Of a DNA stretch of 64,000 nucleotides, positions 53,855-63,984 are shown one piece after another. Below the pieces are notes generated by a model. The model had not been told where the DNA came from. It saw nothing but the letters and a program-made list of their open reading frames with translations, and did no database searches. Source of the DNA: Pseudomonas rhizophila (GTDB lineage Bacteria > Pseudomonadota > Gammaproteobacteria > Pseudomonadales > Pseudomonadaceae). The stretch is from positions 4,464,288-4,528,287 of the forward strand of contig NZ_CP024081.1 of the NCBI RefSeq assembly GCF_003033885.1, in the 5' to 3' direction. Each line of letters begins with the position of its first letter. The first letter of the stretch is position 1. The position numbers and the translations under genes were made by a program.

Positions 53855-54766
53855 ATGAACTACACGGATTTCGACGGAGCGTTGCTGCTGGCACTCAAGG
53901 CGCTGCTGCAAGAGCGCAATGTCACGCGTGCCGCTGCCCAGTTGGGCATCAGCCAACCGGCTCTGTCGGCACGGCTGGCGCGTCTGCGGGATATCCTGGC
54001 GGATCCGTTGTTCGTCCCGGCGGCGAACGGTCGTGGCGTGGTCCCCACGCCCCGGGCGCAGGCACTGGAGCAAGAGTTGCTGCAAGTGCTCGAAGGGCTC
54101 AAACGCCTGGTCAGTCAACCGGAACGTTTCGATCCGGCCACCACGACCCGCACCTTCGTCATCGCCTTGTTCGAAACGCCGGCGGCCGTTCTGGCGCCGG
54201 ATCTCTGCGCCCGTCTGAAGCATGAGGCAAAGCATGCAAAGCTGGCGTTCATCCATCCCCCACGCGACGTGTTCGAGCGTCTTGAGCAAGGCCAGATCGA
54301 TCTTCTGATCACCGTGCCAGGCGCGCTTCGCGACGACCTCATGCAGCGACCTCTTTGGGAGGATGGCTTCCTGACCGCCCAGCGCAAGGGCCATCCTCGC
54401 GGCACGGGACCACTTGATCTCGAGACGTTTTGCGCCCTTGATCATGTGCTCGTGTCCTCGGAAGGCGGGCGTTTTGCCGGGGTGGTCGACGAGGCACTGG
54501 TGGAGATCAACCAGGTTCGCAACGTCGCCTTCTCCATTCAGAATTACGCACTGGCGCCGCTGCTCGTTGCGTCCACCGATACCCTGTGCACACTGCCCTC
54601 GCGCTTCCTCTGCCAGTACCGCGACCGGTTGGACCTGTTCGAACCACCCCTCGAGCTGTCTGCGCTGCGCCTGGTGCTGGCCTGGCACCCGCGCAATAAC
54701 AAGGATGCCGGCCATCAATGGCTGCGCCGCCAGGTCTATCTCAGCGCGGAACTGGAGCCCGCTTGA
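53855..54766 (+). CDS. LysR-family transcriptional regulator
   Basis: The 303-residue regulator has the N-terminal helix-turn-helix LLQERNVTRAAAQLGISQPALSARLARLRDIL, in the NodD/LinR-like style with FDGALLLALKALL. The start is ATG 53855, since GGGAG then has proper spacing; ATG 53849 is in the same frame. It precedes the hydrolase at 54935 in the same direction and likely controls it. Confidence 0.92.
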   Translation: MNYTDFDGALLLALKALLQERNVTRAAAQLGISQPALSARLARLRDILADPLFVPAANGRGVVPTPRAQALEQELLQVLEGLKRLVSQPERFDPATTTRTFVIALFETPAAVLAPDLCARLKHEAKHAKLAFIHPPRDVFERLEQGQIDLLITVPGALRDDLMQRPLWEDGFLTAQRKGHPRGTGPLDLETFCALDHVLVSSEGGRFAGVVDEALVEINQVRNVAFSIQNYALAPLLVASTDTLCTLPSRFLCQYRDRLDLFEPPLELSALRLVLAWHPRNNKDAGHQWLRRQVYLSAELEPA

Positions 54767-54820
54767 GTGCTCCAGCGTAGGGGGTCCATCCAAGCGCGCC
54801 GCAACCATCGGTTATGCGTA

Positions 54821-54840
54821 TAGCAGCTATCGATAGCGCA
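54821..54840 (+). promoter_or_regulatory. Palindrome, likely LysR site upstream of the hydrolase
   Basis: GCTATCGATAGC (54826-54837) is a perfect 12-bp palindrome about 100 bp before the hydrolase ATG, a distance typical of LysR recognition sites. The surrounding ATAGCAGCTATCGATAG has overlapping repeats of the half-site. Confidence 0.45.
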
Positions 54841-54934
54841 GCGGTTCTCGGTAGCAGCCTCTCTCTCTAATCTGCCCACCAACGCGATCGACGGCGGTCG
54901 CGACAGGTCAAACCGACCCCTATGGAGAGAGACG

Positions 54935-55888
54935 ATGAACACACTCAACCGCACCATGGCCATCGCGACACTGGCACTGGCAACCCTCAGCGCCGAAGCT
55001 GCCTCCCCCGCCCAGACCGCTGCGAGCATGTCCGCCGTCGGCAGCGTGATTCAGTCCGCCAGCTACATCACCACCCGGGATGGCGTGCAGCTGTACTACA
55101 AGGATTGGGGTCCACGGGATGGCCAGGTAGTCACCTTCAGTCACGGCTGGCCGCTGAACGCCGACAGCTGGGAAGCGCAGATGATGTTCCTCGCCTCGAA
55201 GGGTTATCGCGTCGTTGCCCACGACCGTCGCGGTCATGGCCGCTCCAGCCAGCCGTGGGAAGGCAACGATATGGATCACTACGCCGACGATCTGGCGGCG
55301 GTGATTGAAGCGTTGGACTTGAAGGATGTCACCCTGGTGGGTTTCTCGACCGGTGGCGGCGAAGTGGCTCGCTATATCGGTCGCCATGGTACGGGCCGAG
55401 TGAAGAAGGCCGTGCTGGTTTCCGCCGTCCCACCGCTGATGCTCAAGACCCAAACCAACCCCGGCGGTCTGCCCATCGAGGTGTTCGACGGGCTGCGCAA
55501 GGCGTCCCTGGAGAACCGCTCACAGCTTTACCTGGACATCGCTTCCGGTCCTTTCTTCGGTTTCAACCGCGAGGGTGCCAAGCCATCCCAAGGGCTGATC
55601 CAGTCGTTCTGGGTGCAGGGCATGCAGGCGGGCAGCAAGAACACCTATGAATCGATCGCGGCGTTCTCGGCGACCGATTTTCGCGACGACCTGAAGAAGT
55701 TCGATGTGCCGACGCTGGTCGTTCATGGAGACGATGATCAGATTGTTCCCATTGATGCTTCCGGTCGGGCCTCGGCGGCGCTGATCAAGGGTGCACGTCT
55801 GATCGTCTACCCCGGCGCGCCCCATGGCCTGACCGATACACACAAGGACCGGCTGAACCAGGATCTGCTGACGTTTCTTCAGGAATAA
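54935..55888 (+). CDS. Secreted alpha/beta hydrolase (chloroperoxidase-like)
   Basis: The 317-residue protein has a signal peptide ending near SAEAA. The hydrolase core shows the oxyanion region [11 protein letters not shown], nucleophile Ser in VGFSTGGGE, acid Asp in HGDDDQIVP and His in GAPHGLTD. It is closest to non-haem chloroperoxidase/esterase-type proteins, most of which are cytosolic; the export signal is therefore notable. Natural substrate unknown. Confidence 0.9.
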   Translation: MNTLNRTMAIATLALATLSAEAASPAQTAASMSAVGSVIQSASYITTRDGVQLYYKDWGPRDGQVVTFSHGWPLNADSWEAQMMFLASKGYRVVAHDRRGHGRSSQPWEGNDMDHYADDLAAVIEALDLKDVTLVGFSTGGGEVARYIGRHGTGRVKKAVLVSAVPPLMLKTQTNPGGLPIEVFDGLRKASLENRSQLYLDIASGPFFGFNREGAKPSQGLIQSFWVQGMQAGSKNTYESIAAFSATDFRDDLKKFDVPTLVVHGDDDQIVPIDASGRASAALIKGARLIVYPGAPHGLTDTHKDRLNQDLLTFLQE

Positions 55889-55915
55889 AACAATGACATG
55901 CACTGCATGACCTGT

Positions 55916-56003
55916 GTGGGAGCGAGCCTGCTCGCGATAGCGTCGGAACATTCACGACCCCGGCCAGGCGACCTAGCGCCATCGCGAGCAGGCTCGCTCC
56001 CAC
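55916..56003. repeat. REPIN
   Basis: GTGGGAGCGAGCCTGCTCGCGATAGC and GCCATCGCGAGCAGGCTCGCTCCCAC, just after the hydrolase. Confidence 0.9.
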
Positions 56004-56178
56004 CTTTGTCCAGGGGCGCCCAGATTCTGCGCCCACCTTGCAGAGCCCTTCTCAGGAAGGGCTTTTGCGTTCTACGCCTCTCACGTCAAACGGCTTGTGG
56101 TCGGCACGCTTATCAATTCATGTGAACCTAGCCGTCCTGCAACCCTCGGATATTCAAGACGTACCAAGGGTGATCCAC

Positions 56179-58353
56179 ATGACAATCGAAGACACTTTAT
56201 TACGTCAACGCAAGGTACTTGCCGAGTTCGGCGAGCTGGCCCTGGTTTCAGACGATTTTGAACACATCCTCGACGAGGCGTGTCGTCTGGTCGGTGAAGC
56301 ACTGGAAACCCATTTGGCGAAGTTCATGTCGCTGGAAGACGACGGGCTCACTTTCCTCGTGCGCAACGGTGTGGGCTGGTTGCCGGGGGTCGTCGGCGAA
56401 GTCCGGGTTCAGGCACTGGAAGGCACACCGGAACGGTATTCCCTGGACTCCGGCGGCGCCGTCATTTCCACGGACATTGCGACAGAAACACGCTTTCACT
56501 ATCACGACTTCCAAACGCGCAACGGCGTCCAGGCGTTCGTCAATGTGCTGGTATACGGCGCCACCGAGACGCGGCCCTTCGGCATCTTCGAAGTCGACAG
56601 CCGCAGCCCCCGGCAGTTTAGCGAGAGCGACATCGACTTTCTGCGCGTCTACAGCAACCTGCTGGGTGCGGCGTTGAAACGCGCCAAAACCATGCAGGCC
56701 ATGCGCCTGACTGAAGAAAAATTGCGTGAAAGCGAAAGACACTATCGAATCGCCGCGCAGCTTAATCCACTCTGGCCCTGGACGGCCGACAGCCATGGCG
56801 CGGTGACATCACTGGATCAACGCTGGTATGAATACACCGCACGGTCGCCTGAGCAGACACTCGGGCGCCAGTGGCTGAACGCAACGCACCCCGATGACCG
56901 CATATCATTTGCCCGGTTGTGGAATCAGTCGCTGGCGAGTTTGCAACCCTTCGACGCACAGATCCAGTTGCGAAAATCCACGGGGGAATATCGATGGTTC
57001 AGAATCCGCGCGTTTTGTAGCCTGGATCCCGAGGGACGATGCGAGCGCTGGTATGGCACCGTCGAAGACATCAACGAGCGGGTGCAACTGGAGGCGGCGC
57101 TCAGGGACTGGAACGACCTGCTCGAAGACCGGATTGCAACCCGTACCCAGCAGCTTGAAGCCGAACAACAGGAGCGTGCGCTGGCCGAGTCGAAACTGCG
57201 GCAAAGTCAGAAGATGGAAGCGGTAGGCCAACTGACGGGGGGTATTGCCCACGACTTCAACAACCTGCTGGCTGGCATCAGTGGCAGCCTTGAGCTGATG
57301 CAACGGCACATCGACCGTCAACGCTACGACGAACTGTCTCGCTACAACTCCGTCGCCCTGACCTCAGCGACACGCGCCGCCGCACTGACCCAGCGCCTGC
57401 TGGCATTTTCCAGGCAGCAGTCGCTAGAACCGGAAGTTCTCGAACCGCGCAAAGTGGTGGCCGGCCTGGAAGAAATGATCCGACGCTCCGTGGGCCCGAG
57501 CATTCATGTCGAATGCGCTTTCAGGGGGCATGATCCGATCAAATGCGACCCCAATGGACTGGAGAACGCTCTGCTCAATCTGGCCATCAATGCCCGGGAT
57601 GCGATGCCCGGTGGCGGAACCTTGAAACTTGACGTGCAACGCTGCGTTATCGACGCGACATCTTCCAGCGAAAAAATGATGCCGCCGGGCCCATATGTGG
57701 CGATCTCGGTCACCGACTCGGGCACGGGGATCAGCGCCGACATCCTGTCTCGGGTATTCGATCCGTTCTTCACCACCAAGCGCATTGGCGAAGGATCCGG
57801 CCTGGGCCTGTCGATGATCTACGGGTTTGCCCAGCAATCCGGAGGGCAGGTGAAGATTCAGAGCAGCGTCGGCGTGGGCACGACCGTGACAATGTATTTT
57901 CCGGTTGTCAGCCAGTCCCCCATCAGGGTGAAAAGCGCGCATCTGGATGACACCGCACCCTTGCAGCCCGGCGCCAACGAAACCATTCTGGTGGTGGATG
58001 ACGAAGCGGCGATTCGCCAGTTGGTCTCGGAATTCCTGACTGAAACCGGCTATCACGTCATCGATGCGCTGGACAGCGTCTCTGCCCTCAAGCAGGCCGA
58101 TAAGACCGAGCATATCGATTTATTGCTGACAGATATCGGCCTGCCGGGAACCATGAATGGCATCAGCCTGGCGAATGAAATGAAGGCCAGATATCCCTCG
58201 CTGAAAGTGTTGTTCATCACCGGATTTGCCGAGGGGAAAAATCTGGTTTCGGTCGACACCACGACCCACGTACTGGCCAAACCTTTCAGCTTGACTGACC
58301 TGGGCCGACGGGTGAGTGCGTTGATTCACGCCAGTGAGGACAGCGCTGGATGA
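56179..58353 (+). CDS. Soluble hybrid histidine kinase (GAF-PAS-HisKA-HATPase-REC)
   Basis: The 724-residue protein starts [19 protein letters not shown] (AAGGG upstream); the longer frame to 56038 is unlikely. Order of parts: GAF (about 15-170), PAS with [11 protein letters not shown] and GEYRWF (about 185-310), HisKA with the phospho-His in [13 protein letters not shown], ATPase ([33 protein letters not shown]), and receiver with Asp in [10 protein letters not shown]. No membrane segment is seen, so it senses an internal signal. No separate output regulator lies next to it. Confidence 0.93.
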   Translation: MTIEDTLLRQRKVLAEFGELALVSDDFEHILDEACRLVGEALETHLAKFMSLEDDGLTFLVRNGVGWLPGVVGEVRVQALEGTPERYSLDSGGAVISTDIATETRFHYHDFQTRNGVQAFVNVLVYGATETRPFGIFEVDSRSPRQFSESDIDFLRVYSNLLGAALKRAKTMQAMRLTEEKLRESERHYRIAAQLNPLWPWTADSHGAVTSLDQRWYEYTARSPEQTLGRQWLNATHPDDRISFARLWNQSLASLQPFDAQIQLRKSTGEYRWFRIRAFCSLDPEGRCERWYGTVEDINERVQLEAALRDWNDLLEDRIATRTQQLEAEQQERALAESKLRQSQKMEAVGQLTGGIAHDFNNLLAGISGSLELMQRHIDRQRYDELSRYNSVALTSATRAAALTQRLLAFSRQQSLEPEVLEPRKVVAGLEEMIRRSVGPSIHVECAFRGHDPIKCDPNGLENALLNLAINARDAMPGGGTLKLDVQRCVIDATSSSEKMMPPGPYVAISVTDSGTGISADILSRVFDPFFTTKRIGEGSGLGLSMIYGFAQQSGGQVKIQSSVGVGTTVTMYFPVVSQSPIRVKSAHLDDTAPLQPGANETILVVDDEAAIRQLVSEFLTETGYHVIDALDSVSALKQADKTEHIDLLLTDIGLPGTMNGISLANEMKARYPSLKVLFITGFAEGKNLVSVDTTTHVLAKPFSLTDLGRRVSALIHASEDSAG

Positions 58354-58374
58354 CGGGGCCCCTTTTCCTTTGAA

Positions 58375-58863
58375 TCAGTGCCGCAACAGTTTGCGCAACG
58401 GAATCTCGTCCTTGCGCACAGGCGACTTGATGACGATGTAGCTGAAGTATTTGGAGATGCCGATGTTCTTGTCCAGCAGGCTTTCCATCACATCCTGGTA
58501 ATCCTGGATGCTGCGGGTCATGAAGCGCACCAGGTAATCGTAGCCACCGCTGATCAGGTGACATTCGAGCACTTCATCCACCAGGCGGATGTTGGACTCG
58601 AATTTGGCGAAGTCCTCGCGCTTATGGTCGCTCAAGGTGATTTCGGTGAAGACCGTCACCGAGTCGGTAATCTTGGCCAGGTTCAAATGGGCCTTGTAGC
58701 TGGAGATATACCCCAACGACTCGAGCCGTTTGACCCGTTGCAGGCATGGGCTGGCGGACAAGCCAACGGCATCGGCCAGGCTGACGTTGGTCATGCGACC
58801 GTCTTTTTGAAGCTCTACCAGAATGCTGATGTCGATCCGGTCCAGTTTCGCTACACCTTCCAT
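58375..58863 (-). CDS. Lrp/AsnC-family regulator
   Basis: The 162-residue regulator has LDRIDISILVELQKDGRMTNVSLADAVGLSASPCLQRVKRLESLGYI (helix-turn-helix) and a C-terminal RAM domain with VLECHLISGGYDYLVRF. Such proteins sense amino acids. It is the last gene of a minus-strand set with the HAD protein (44 bp apart) and gabT, whose expression it may control. ATG 58863 is preferred over the GTG just before it. Confidence 0.93.
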   Translation of the reverse strand: MEGVAKLDRIDISILVELQKDGRMTNVSLADAVGLSASPCLQRVKRLESLGYISSYKAHLNLAKITDSVTVFTEITLSDHKREDFAKFESNIRLVDEVLECHLISGGYDYLVRFMTRSIQDYQDVMESLLDKNIGISKYFSYIVIKSPVRKDEIPLRKLLRH

Positions 58864-58907
58864 CACCTACCTCTGTCTGCCATTTGTAAGACAATCTTCT
58901 AACAAAA

Positions 58908-59564
58908 TCAGCACCGTAAAGACAGCTGATGCTGAGCCACCAGATCGGCCATGCTGTTGATGCAATACTGGCCCGCGCACGGCTTGGGCGGGTTGTCGGG
59001 GTTGCGACAGATCAGGCAAACCGCCCCAACCTTGGCGGGACGGGCGCCAGGTCGGGTCACTTGAAGAATAGCCTGCGCATCGAGGTCGTTGGCCTTGAGC
59101 CAAACGGTATCGTGCAAAGGGTCACTGGCCAGTGAAATAAAATCCTCCGGCTCGATGCCCAGGCGCTCGCACAACGCACCCCGGTCTTCTGCATCGCGGT
59201 CGCCCAATACGAGCAGGCGATAGAACTTGCGCAGATAGAGCATCGCCCCCGGCGCATCCTCGAACAACGTCCAGGCGGCGGCCGAGCGGGCGAAGCTCAT
59301 GCCCTCCTCCCAACTGACCTTGAGTTTCCAGCGCTCGGCCAACTGACGGTGGGCGAAACACAGCAAACCGCTGAAGCCCAACTCGCCGAAGCGCGGATAC
59401 AGCGCTTGCAGTACCTCATCGAACTCGGCCAGCACCTGGTTTTTTTCCGGCGATTCGCCGTGGTTTTCCAACAGTGGCTGCAGCGCCGTCCAGATGGCGG
59501 AGTCCCGATCCACCAGGACCTCATCGCAGTCGATCAACAATGCCCGATACTCAGTCAACCTCAT
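58908..59564 (-). CDS. HAD-superfamily hydrolase
   Basis: The 218-residue protein begins MRLTEYRALLIDCDEVLVDRDS. The first HAD motif reads DCDEVL rather than DxDGT, but both Asp positions are kept. RLLVLGDRDAEDRG and ISLASDPLHDTVWLKAN match later motifs, and the C-terminus has several Cys (VCLICRN, PKPCAGQYC). It may be a phosphatase linked to the amino-acid metabolism of its gabT neighbour. An alternative ATG at 59615 would add 17 residues. Confidence 0.8.
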   Translation of the reverse strand: MRLTEYRALLIDCDEVLVDRDSAIWTALQPLLENHGESPEKNQVLAEFDEVLQALYPRFGELGFSGLLCFAHRQLAERWKLKVSWEEGMSFARSAAAWTLFEDAPGAMLYLRKFYRLLVLGDRDAEDRGALCERLGIEPEDFISLASDPLHDTVWLKANDLDAQAILQVTRPGARPAKVGAVCLICRNPDNPPKPCAGQYCINSMADLVAQHQLSLRC

Positions 59565-59653
59565 GGGTAAAGCCTCCGCTGATGTCCCACCGATCCACGC
59601 TCCTTTGATTTGCATTGGCGCTTGCCCTGGCAAACGCCATGAACACCAGGCCT

Positions 59654-60946
59654 TCAGCCCATGACCCGTGCCAGCGCAGCGTCGAGAATCTGCAAGGCCT
59701 CATCGACCTGCGCCTCGCTGGTCACCAGAGGGGCAAGGAAGCGCAATACGTTGCGGTACACTCCGCACTTGATAACCAGCAATCCACCGGCCCGGGCTTC
59801 GTCGATCAAGCGCTGGTTGAGGTCGGCATCCGGGGTGCGCGCCAGGTCATCCTTGATCAGTTCGATCGCCAGCATGAAGCCGCTGCCACGCACGTCGCCA
59901 ATGCGCGGGTAGCGGGTTTGCAGACGTAACAGCCCCTGACGCAGACGCTCGCCCAGGGCTTCGCCACGGGCCAACAGGTGTTCCTGCTCGTAAGCGTCAA
60001 TCACCGCCAGCGCCGCCGCGCACGACAGCGCGTTACCGCCATAGGTACCGCCCAGTCCACCAGGCAGTGGCGCATCCATGATTTCGGCCTTGCCGACCAC
60101 ACCCGACAGCGGCAAGCCGCCGGCGAGGCTTTTGGCGACGGTGACCAGGTCTGGCTGGATGCCGGCATGCTGGAAGCCGAACCATTTACCGGTGCGACCA
60201 AACCCGGTCTGGATCTCATCAAGAATCAGCACAATGCCGTGTTTTTCCGTCAGCGCGCGCAGGCTTTGGAGGAACTCGACGGGCGCCGAGAGGAAACCGC
60301 CGTCGCCTTGCACCGGCTCGATGATGATTGCTGCGACCCGCTCAGGTGCCACTTGAGTCGCCAACAGTTCGTCCAGCGCCTGGAGCGCCATTTCGCTGGT
60401 GACACCCCGATAGGCATTCGGATAGGGCGTATGAAAGACCTCCGGCGCGAACGGCCCGAAATTCTGTTTATAAGGCTGGCTCATGCCGGTGAGCGTGGTA
60501 CCCAGCAACGTCCGGCCATGGAAGCCGCCGCGAAAGGCGATCACCGCCGAGCGCTGAGTGTAGGCTCGGGCGATCTTCACCGCGTTTTCTACGGCTTCGG
60601 CGCCTGAGGTAAAGAACGCCGCCTTATAGGCTTGCTCACCCCCGATCATTTCGCACAGGCGCTTGGCCAAGTCCAGATAAGGCTGGTAGGCCACGACCTG
60701 GAAACAGGCATGGGTGACTTTTTGCAGTTGGGCTTGCACCGCCGCGACCACCTTGGGGTGATTGTGGCCGATGTTCAGCACACCGATGCCGCCGACGAAG
60801 TCCAGGTAGCGCTTGCCGTCCACGTCCCACAACTCCGTGCCCTGGGCCCGGTCGATCACCAGCGGATGGGCAGTGACCAGTCCACGTGGCACGAACTGAT
60901 CACGCTGACGGAGCAGACTTGGGGTTTCTTCGACTTTACTGTTCAT
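59654..60946 (-). CDS. gabT: 4-aminobutyrate aminotransferase family
   Basis: The 430-residue class-III PLP enzyme starts MNSKVEETPSLLRQRD (GGGAA upstream). YLDFVGGIGVLNIGHNHP, FFTSGAEAVENAVKIAR, RGGFHGRTLLGTTLTGM, LILDEIQTGFGRTG and the PLP Lys in VTVAKSLAGGLPLSG are all present. It transfers the amino group of 4-aminobutyrate or a related omega-amine to 2-oxoglutarate. Whether GABA is the true substrate is uncertain, since no gabD is adjacent. Confidence 0.9.
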   Translation of the reverse strand: MNSKVEETPSLLRQRDQFVPRGLVTAHPLVIDRAQGTELWDVDGKRYLDFVGGIGVLNIGHNHPKVVAAVQAQLQKVTHACFQVVAYQPYLDLAKRLCEMIGGEQAYKAAFFTSGAEAVENAVKIARAYTQRSAVIAFRGGFHGRTLLGTTLTGMSQPYKQNFGPFAPEVFHTPYPNAYRGVTSEMALQALDELLATQVAPERVAAIIIEPVQGDGGFLSAPVEFLQSLRALTEKHGIVLILDEIQTGFGRTGKWFGFQHAGIQPDLVTVAKSLAGGLPLSGVVGKAEIMDAPLPGGLGGTYGGNALSCAAALAVIDAYEQEHLLARGEALGERLRQGLLRLQTRYPRIGDVRGSGFMLAIELIKDDLARTPDADLNQRLIDEARAGGLLVIKCGVYRNVLRFLAPLVTSEAQVDEALQILDAALARVMG

Positions 60947-61232
60947 GGCATTTCCCATCGTGAGCCTCGCAACCAGGAAGCGGCTGCGGTGTGTTCACAG
61001 GTTAAGCGTTCGACACGATTGTCTAAGCCGAACTTGGTCGTTGAGAAATTCGGATCGACTGTTTACACCCCGACAAACAGCAGAATCCTCCAAGGGCGCC
61101 TCGCACCATGGAATCTACCGGCAGAGGTGCCTTGCAACGCAGCCTCGTGCTGCTGCACAGGCCCTTTCGACAGATCCTGCTCTGACATTGAGGCATGCTT
61201 GATACTTCCCTTTTACATGCGAGAAATGCCCC

Positions 61233-62159
61233 ATGGCCCTGCTGTATAAAGCTGACCCGGTCCGCGGCGAACAATGGCAGCGTCTGTTCGCCAAACATGC
61301 CCCGGATATCCAATGGCGTGCCTGGCCGGACATCGGCGATCCTCGGGATATTCGTTACCTGGCGGCCTGGCAGGCACCGGACGATATCGAAACCGTGTTG
61401 CCCAACCTTAAAGTGCTGTTCGCCTTGTCGGCGGGGGTCGATCAACTGGATCTGGGGCGCTTGCCGGCGACGCTGCCGGTGGTGCGATTGCTCGACCCCG
61501 GCATCAGTCAGGGCATGTGCGAATACGCCAGTTTCGCCGTACTCAGCTTGCACCGCGACATGGTGCGCTATCGCCAGCAACAGACCGAGCGGTGCTGGCA
61601 AGCACACCGGTTGGTGCCTGCGCAGCAGCGCCGGGTCGGGGTCATGGGCCTGGGGTTGCAGGCCCGTCACATACTCAACACCTTGAAGCCCTTTGGTTTC
61701 GCCTTGTCGGGCTGGGCGCGCAGTGAACATCACATTGATGGAGTGGAGTGCTTTGCCGGAACCGGGCAACTGCCGGCCTTCCTCAGCCAATGCGATATTG
61801 TGCTGTGTGTCTTGCCGCTGACCGAACAAACCAAGGGAATTCTCAACCGTCAGTTGTTCCAACACCTGCCCAGGGGCGCGGCCCTGGTCAACATGGGCCG
61901 CGGAGGGCATCTGGTAGAAGCGCATTTGCTTGAAGCGCTTGCCAGCGGCCAGCTGAGCGCGGCGGTGCTCGACGTACTGGAACAGGAACCGGCCGCGCCG
62001 GATCATCCGTTCTGGAACCATCGGCAAATAATATTGACGCCCCATATCGCAGCGATGACTCAACCCGAGAGTGCGTTTGGCGTGTTATTGGACAATATTC
62101 GCCGCCACCAACGGGGCGAAACGATGCTTGGCCTGGTGGACCGTGAGCGCAGCTACTGA
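61233..62159 (+). CDS. ghrA: Glyoxylate/hydroxypyruvate reductase A-like dehydrogenase
   Basis: The 308-residue D-2-hydroxyacid dehydrogenase has the Rossmann motif VGVMGLGLQARHIL and the catalytic residues Arg (LVNMGRGGHLV), Glu (VLDVLEQEPA) and His (LTPHIAAMT). Overall pattern (LSAGVDQLDLGRLP, GMCEYASFAVLSLHRD) matches GhrA. It reduces glyoxylate and hydroxypyruvate with NADPH. It is divergent from gabT and first of three plus-strand genes. Confidence 0.92.
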   Translation: MALLYKADPVRGEQWQRLFAKHAPDIQWRAWPDIGDPRDIRYLAAWQAPDDIETVLPNLKVLFALSAGVDQLDLGRLPATLPVVRLLDPGISQGMCEYASFAVLSLHRDMVRYRQQQTERCWQAHRLVPAQQRRVGVMGLGLQARHILNTLKPFGFALSGWARSEHHIDGVECFAGTGQLPAFLSQCDIVLCVLPLTEQTKGILNRQLFQHLPRGAALVNMGRGGHLVEAHLLEALASGQLSAAVLDVLEQEPAAPDHPFWNHRQIILTPHIAAMTQPESAFGVLLDNIRRHQRGETMLGLVDRERSY

Positions 62160-62374
62160 ACCGTGCGTGACGAGGTGCATCGAGCAAAAAACCATCCGGT
62201 ATTTACTGCTGGCCCGGCCGCTGATTTGAGCAAGAAATGTGGCCGCAAGAGGCGTTGCAGAAGGAACCTGCCGAATCGTTTTGCGACCCTTGTCAGGCCT
62301 GCTTGCAGGTGAGATACAAGCATCACCCGCGGATAAATCCGACCGTTTACACCCTCTCTCAATGGTGATCTGCC

Positions 62375-63232
62375 ATGTCCACTTCGAAACGCCCTGACTA
62401 CGTCTATCGTGCCATGACCGCCACCGATGTCCCCTCGGCACACGCCTTATCCGTGCAGTTGAAATGGCCTCATCGTCTGGAGGACTGGGCGATGCTGCAG
62501 CGCGTCGCCCAAGGTTTTGTCGTTGAGGATCAGGGCCGCTTGATCGGCACTGCATTCACCTGTGCCCAGGGAGACTACGCCACCATCGGCCTGGTGATCG
62601 TCGATGACGAATACCAGGGCCAGGGGATCGGTCGCAAACTGATGGAACTGGCCATTGAAGCGTGCGGCTCGCGTACTGCCATCCTCAATGCGACGCTGGC
62701 CGGTGCCCCGCTGTATGCCAGCCAGGGATTCGTTGACTTTGGGCATATCCAGCAACATCAGGGCCTGGCTTTACCGCCTGTACCGCAGGGGTTGGCCGAC
62801 GACGAACGCTGCCGCGCGCTGACCGAAGCCGATCACGCTCAAATGATCAGACTGGCCAATGCGGGAAGTGGCCTGGACCGTCAGGCCGTGCTCACCGATC
62901 TGTTCGATGTCGTTGAGCATGCAGTGGGTATTGAGCGGGACGGCCAGTTGTGCGCTTTCGCCCTGCTGCGCCCCTTCGGTCGTGGCCGTTGCATCGGTCC
63001 GGTCATCGCGCAGAACCCTGAACAGGCCCGGCATCTGATCGCCGTGTTGCTGGCACGGGTGCCGGATGCATTCGTTCGGATCGACATTCCTTCCGACACG
63101 GGGCTGGGCCCCTGGCTCGAAGAAGCGGGCCTCAAGCAGGTCGACACCGTCGCCCAGATGGCTCGTGGCACGCCCCCGCAAGCGACCGGCTCAGTGCGGC
63201 AGTTCGTGCTGGTGACCCAGGCCGTTGGCTGA
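62375..63232 (+). CDS. GNAT acetyltransferase with a second C-terminal domain
   Basis: The 285-residue protein has an N-terminal GNAT fold with the acetyl-CoA loop VDDEYQGQGIGRKLM (about 78-92). A C-terminal half starting near residue 150 (LTEADHAQMIRLANAGSGLDRQAVLTDLF) resembles the Acetyltransf_18 type. The acceptor substrate is unknown. Position between ghrA and a cupin gene suggests a metabolic role in that cluster. Confidence 0.88.
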   Translation: MSTSKRPDYVYRAMTATDVPSAHALSVQLKWPHRLEDWAMLQRVAQGFVVEDQGRLIGTAFTCAQGDYATIGLVIVDDEYQGQGIGRKLMELAIEACGSRTAILNATLAGAPLYASQGFVDFGHIQQHQGLALPPVPQGLADDERCRALTEADHAQMIRLANAGSGLDRQAVLTDLFDVVEHAVGIERDGQLCAFALLRPFGRGRCIGPVIAQNPEQARHLIAVLLARVPDAFVRIDIPSDTGLGPWLEEAGLKQVDTVAQMARGTPPQATGSVRQFVLVTQAVG

Positions 63233-63270
63233 CAAATCCCATCGCTTATCCAGGTCTTTTTTGGAGAATC

Positions 63271-63984
63271 ATGTTCATGCCCGAACCCACTGCAGTGCTG
63301 TTGGCGCATGCCGACGGCAGCCCCGCCTCAACCTCGTTCACCCCAGGCTCATTGGGGGCCAATGATCCGTTCGACAGGCTCATCGCTTATGCCGGGGCGG
63401 ATGGCATCGCCGCTGGTGTCGTCCGGGCCAGCGGTCGGTTCAGTAGCGACCAGTATCCCTTCAGCGAAATGATCGTGGTGCATGCCGGAGGCGTTGAACT
63501 GCGCAGCCAGGCACAAACGCTGCGCCTCAGCGCCGGTGAAAGTGCGGTGATCGCCCGTGGTACGGCGGTTGAGATCGACGCGCAACCCGAGTCTTTCTGG
63601 GCCTTCTGTGCCGATACCCAGCGCGTGAATGCCAGCGAGCCCGGGCTGACAGCACTCCCGACGCACACGATGCTCTCGCCTTCGGCGGCCCCCGACGACG
63701 CAATACTGCTCAGCCCACCCCCGCAATGTCGCTCGCACAATCTGTTTGTCGAAAAAGCGACCAACCTGCGCATTGGGATCTGGGACTCAACGCCGTACAC
63801 CCGCCGGACCAGGCCTCACAAGCTGCATGAACTGATGCACCTGATCGAAGGCAGCGTCACCCTGCAGACAGCCGACGGAAACGACCTGACGGTCAACGCC
63901 GGCGATACCGTATTCGTCCCCCTGGATGCACCCTGCGCCTGGGACAGCAGCGTTTATGTACGCAAGGTCTACGTCGTCAAATAG
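63271..63984 (+). CDS. Bicupin protein
   Basis: The 237-residue protein has two cupin-like halves: DQYPFSEMIVVHAGGVELR...LSAGESAVIARGTAVEI and PHKLHELMHLIEGSVTLQTADGNDLTVNAGDTVFVPLDAPCAW. The second half has the better metal-binding pattern (H-x-L-H-E-L-M-H and a Glu); the first half lacks most ligands. The role is unknown; it lies 38 bp after the GNAT gene in the same direction. Confidence 0.85.
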   Translation: MFMPEPTAVLLAHADGSPASTSFTPGSLGANDPFDRLIAYAGADGIAAGVVRASGRFSSDQYPFSEMIVVHAGGVELRSQAQTLRLSAGESAVIARGTAVEIDAQPESFWAFCADTQRVNASEPGLTALPTHTMLSPSAAPDDAILLSPPPQCRSHNLFVEKATNLRIGIWDSTPYTRRTRPHKLHELMHLIEGSVTLQTADGNDLTVNAGDTVFVPLDAPCAWDSSVYVRKVYVVK

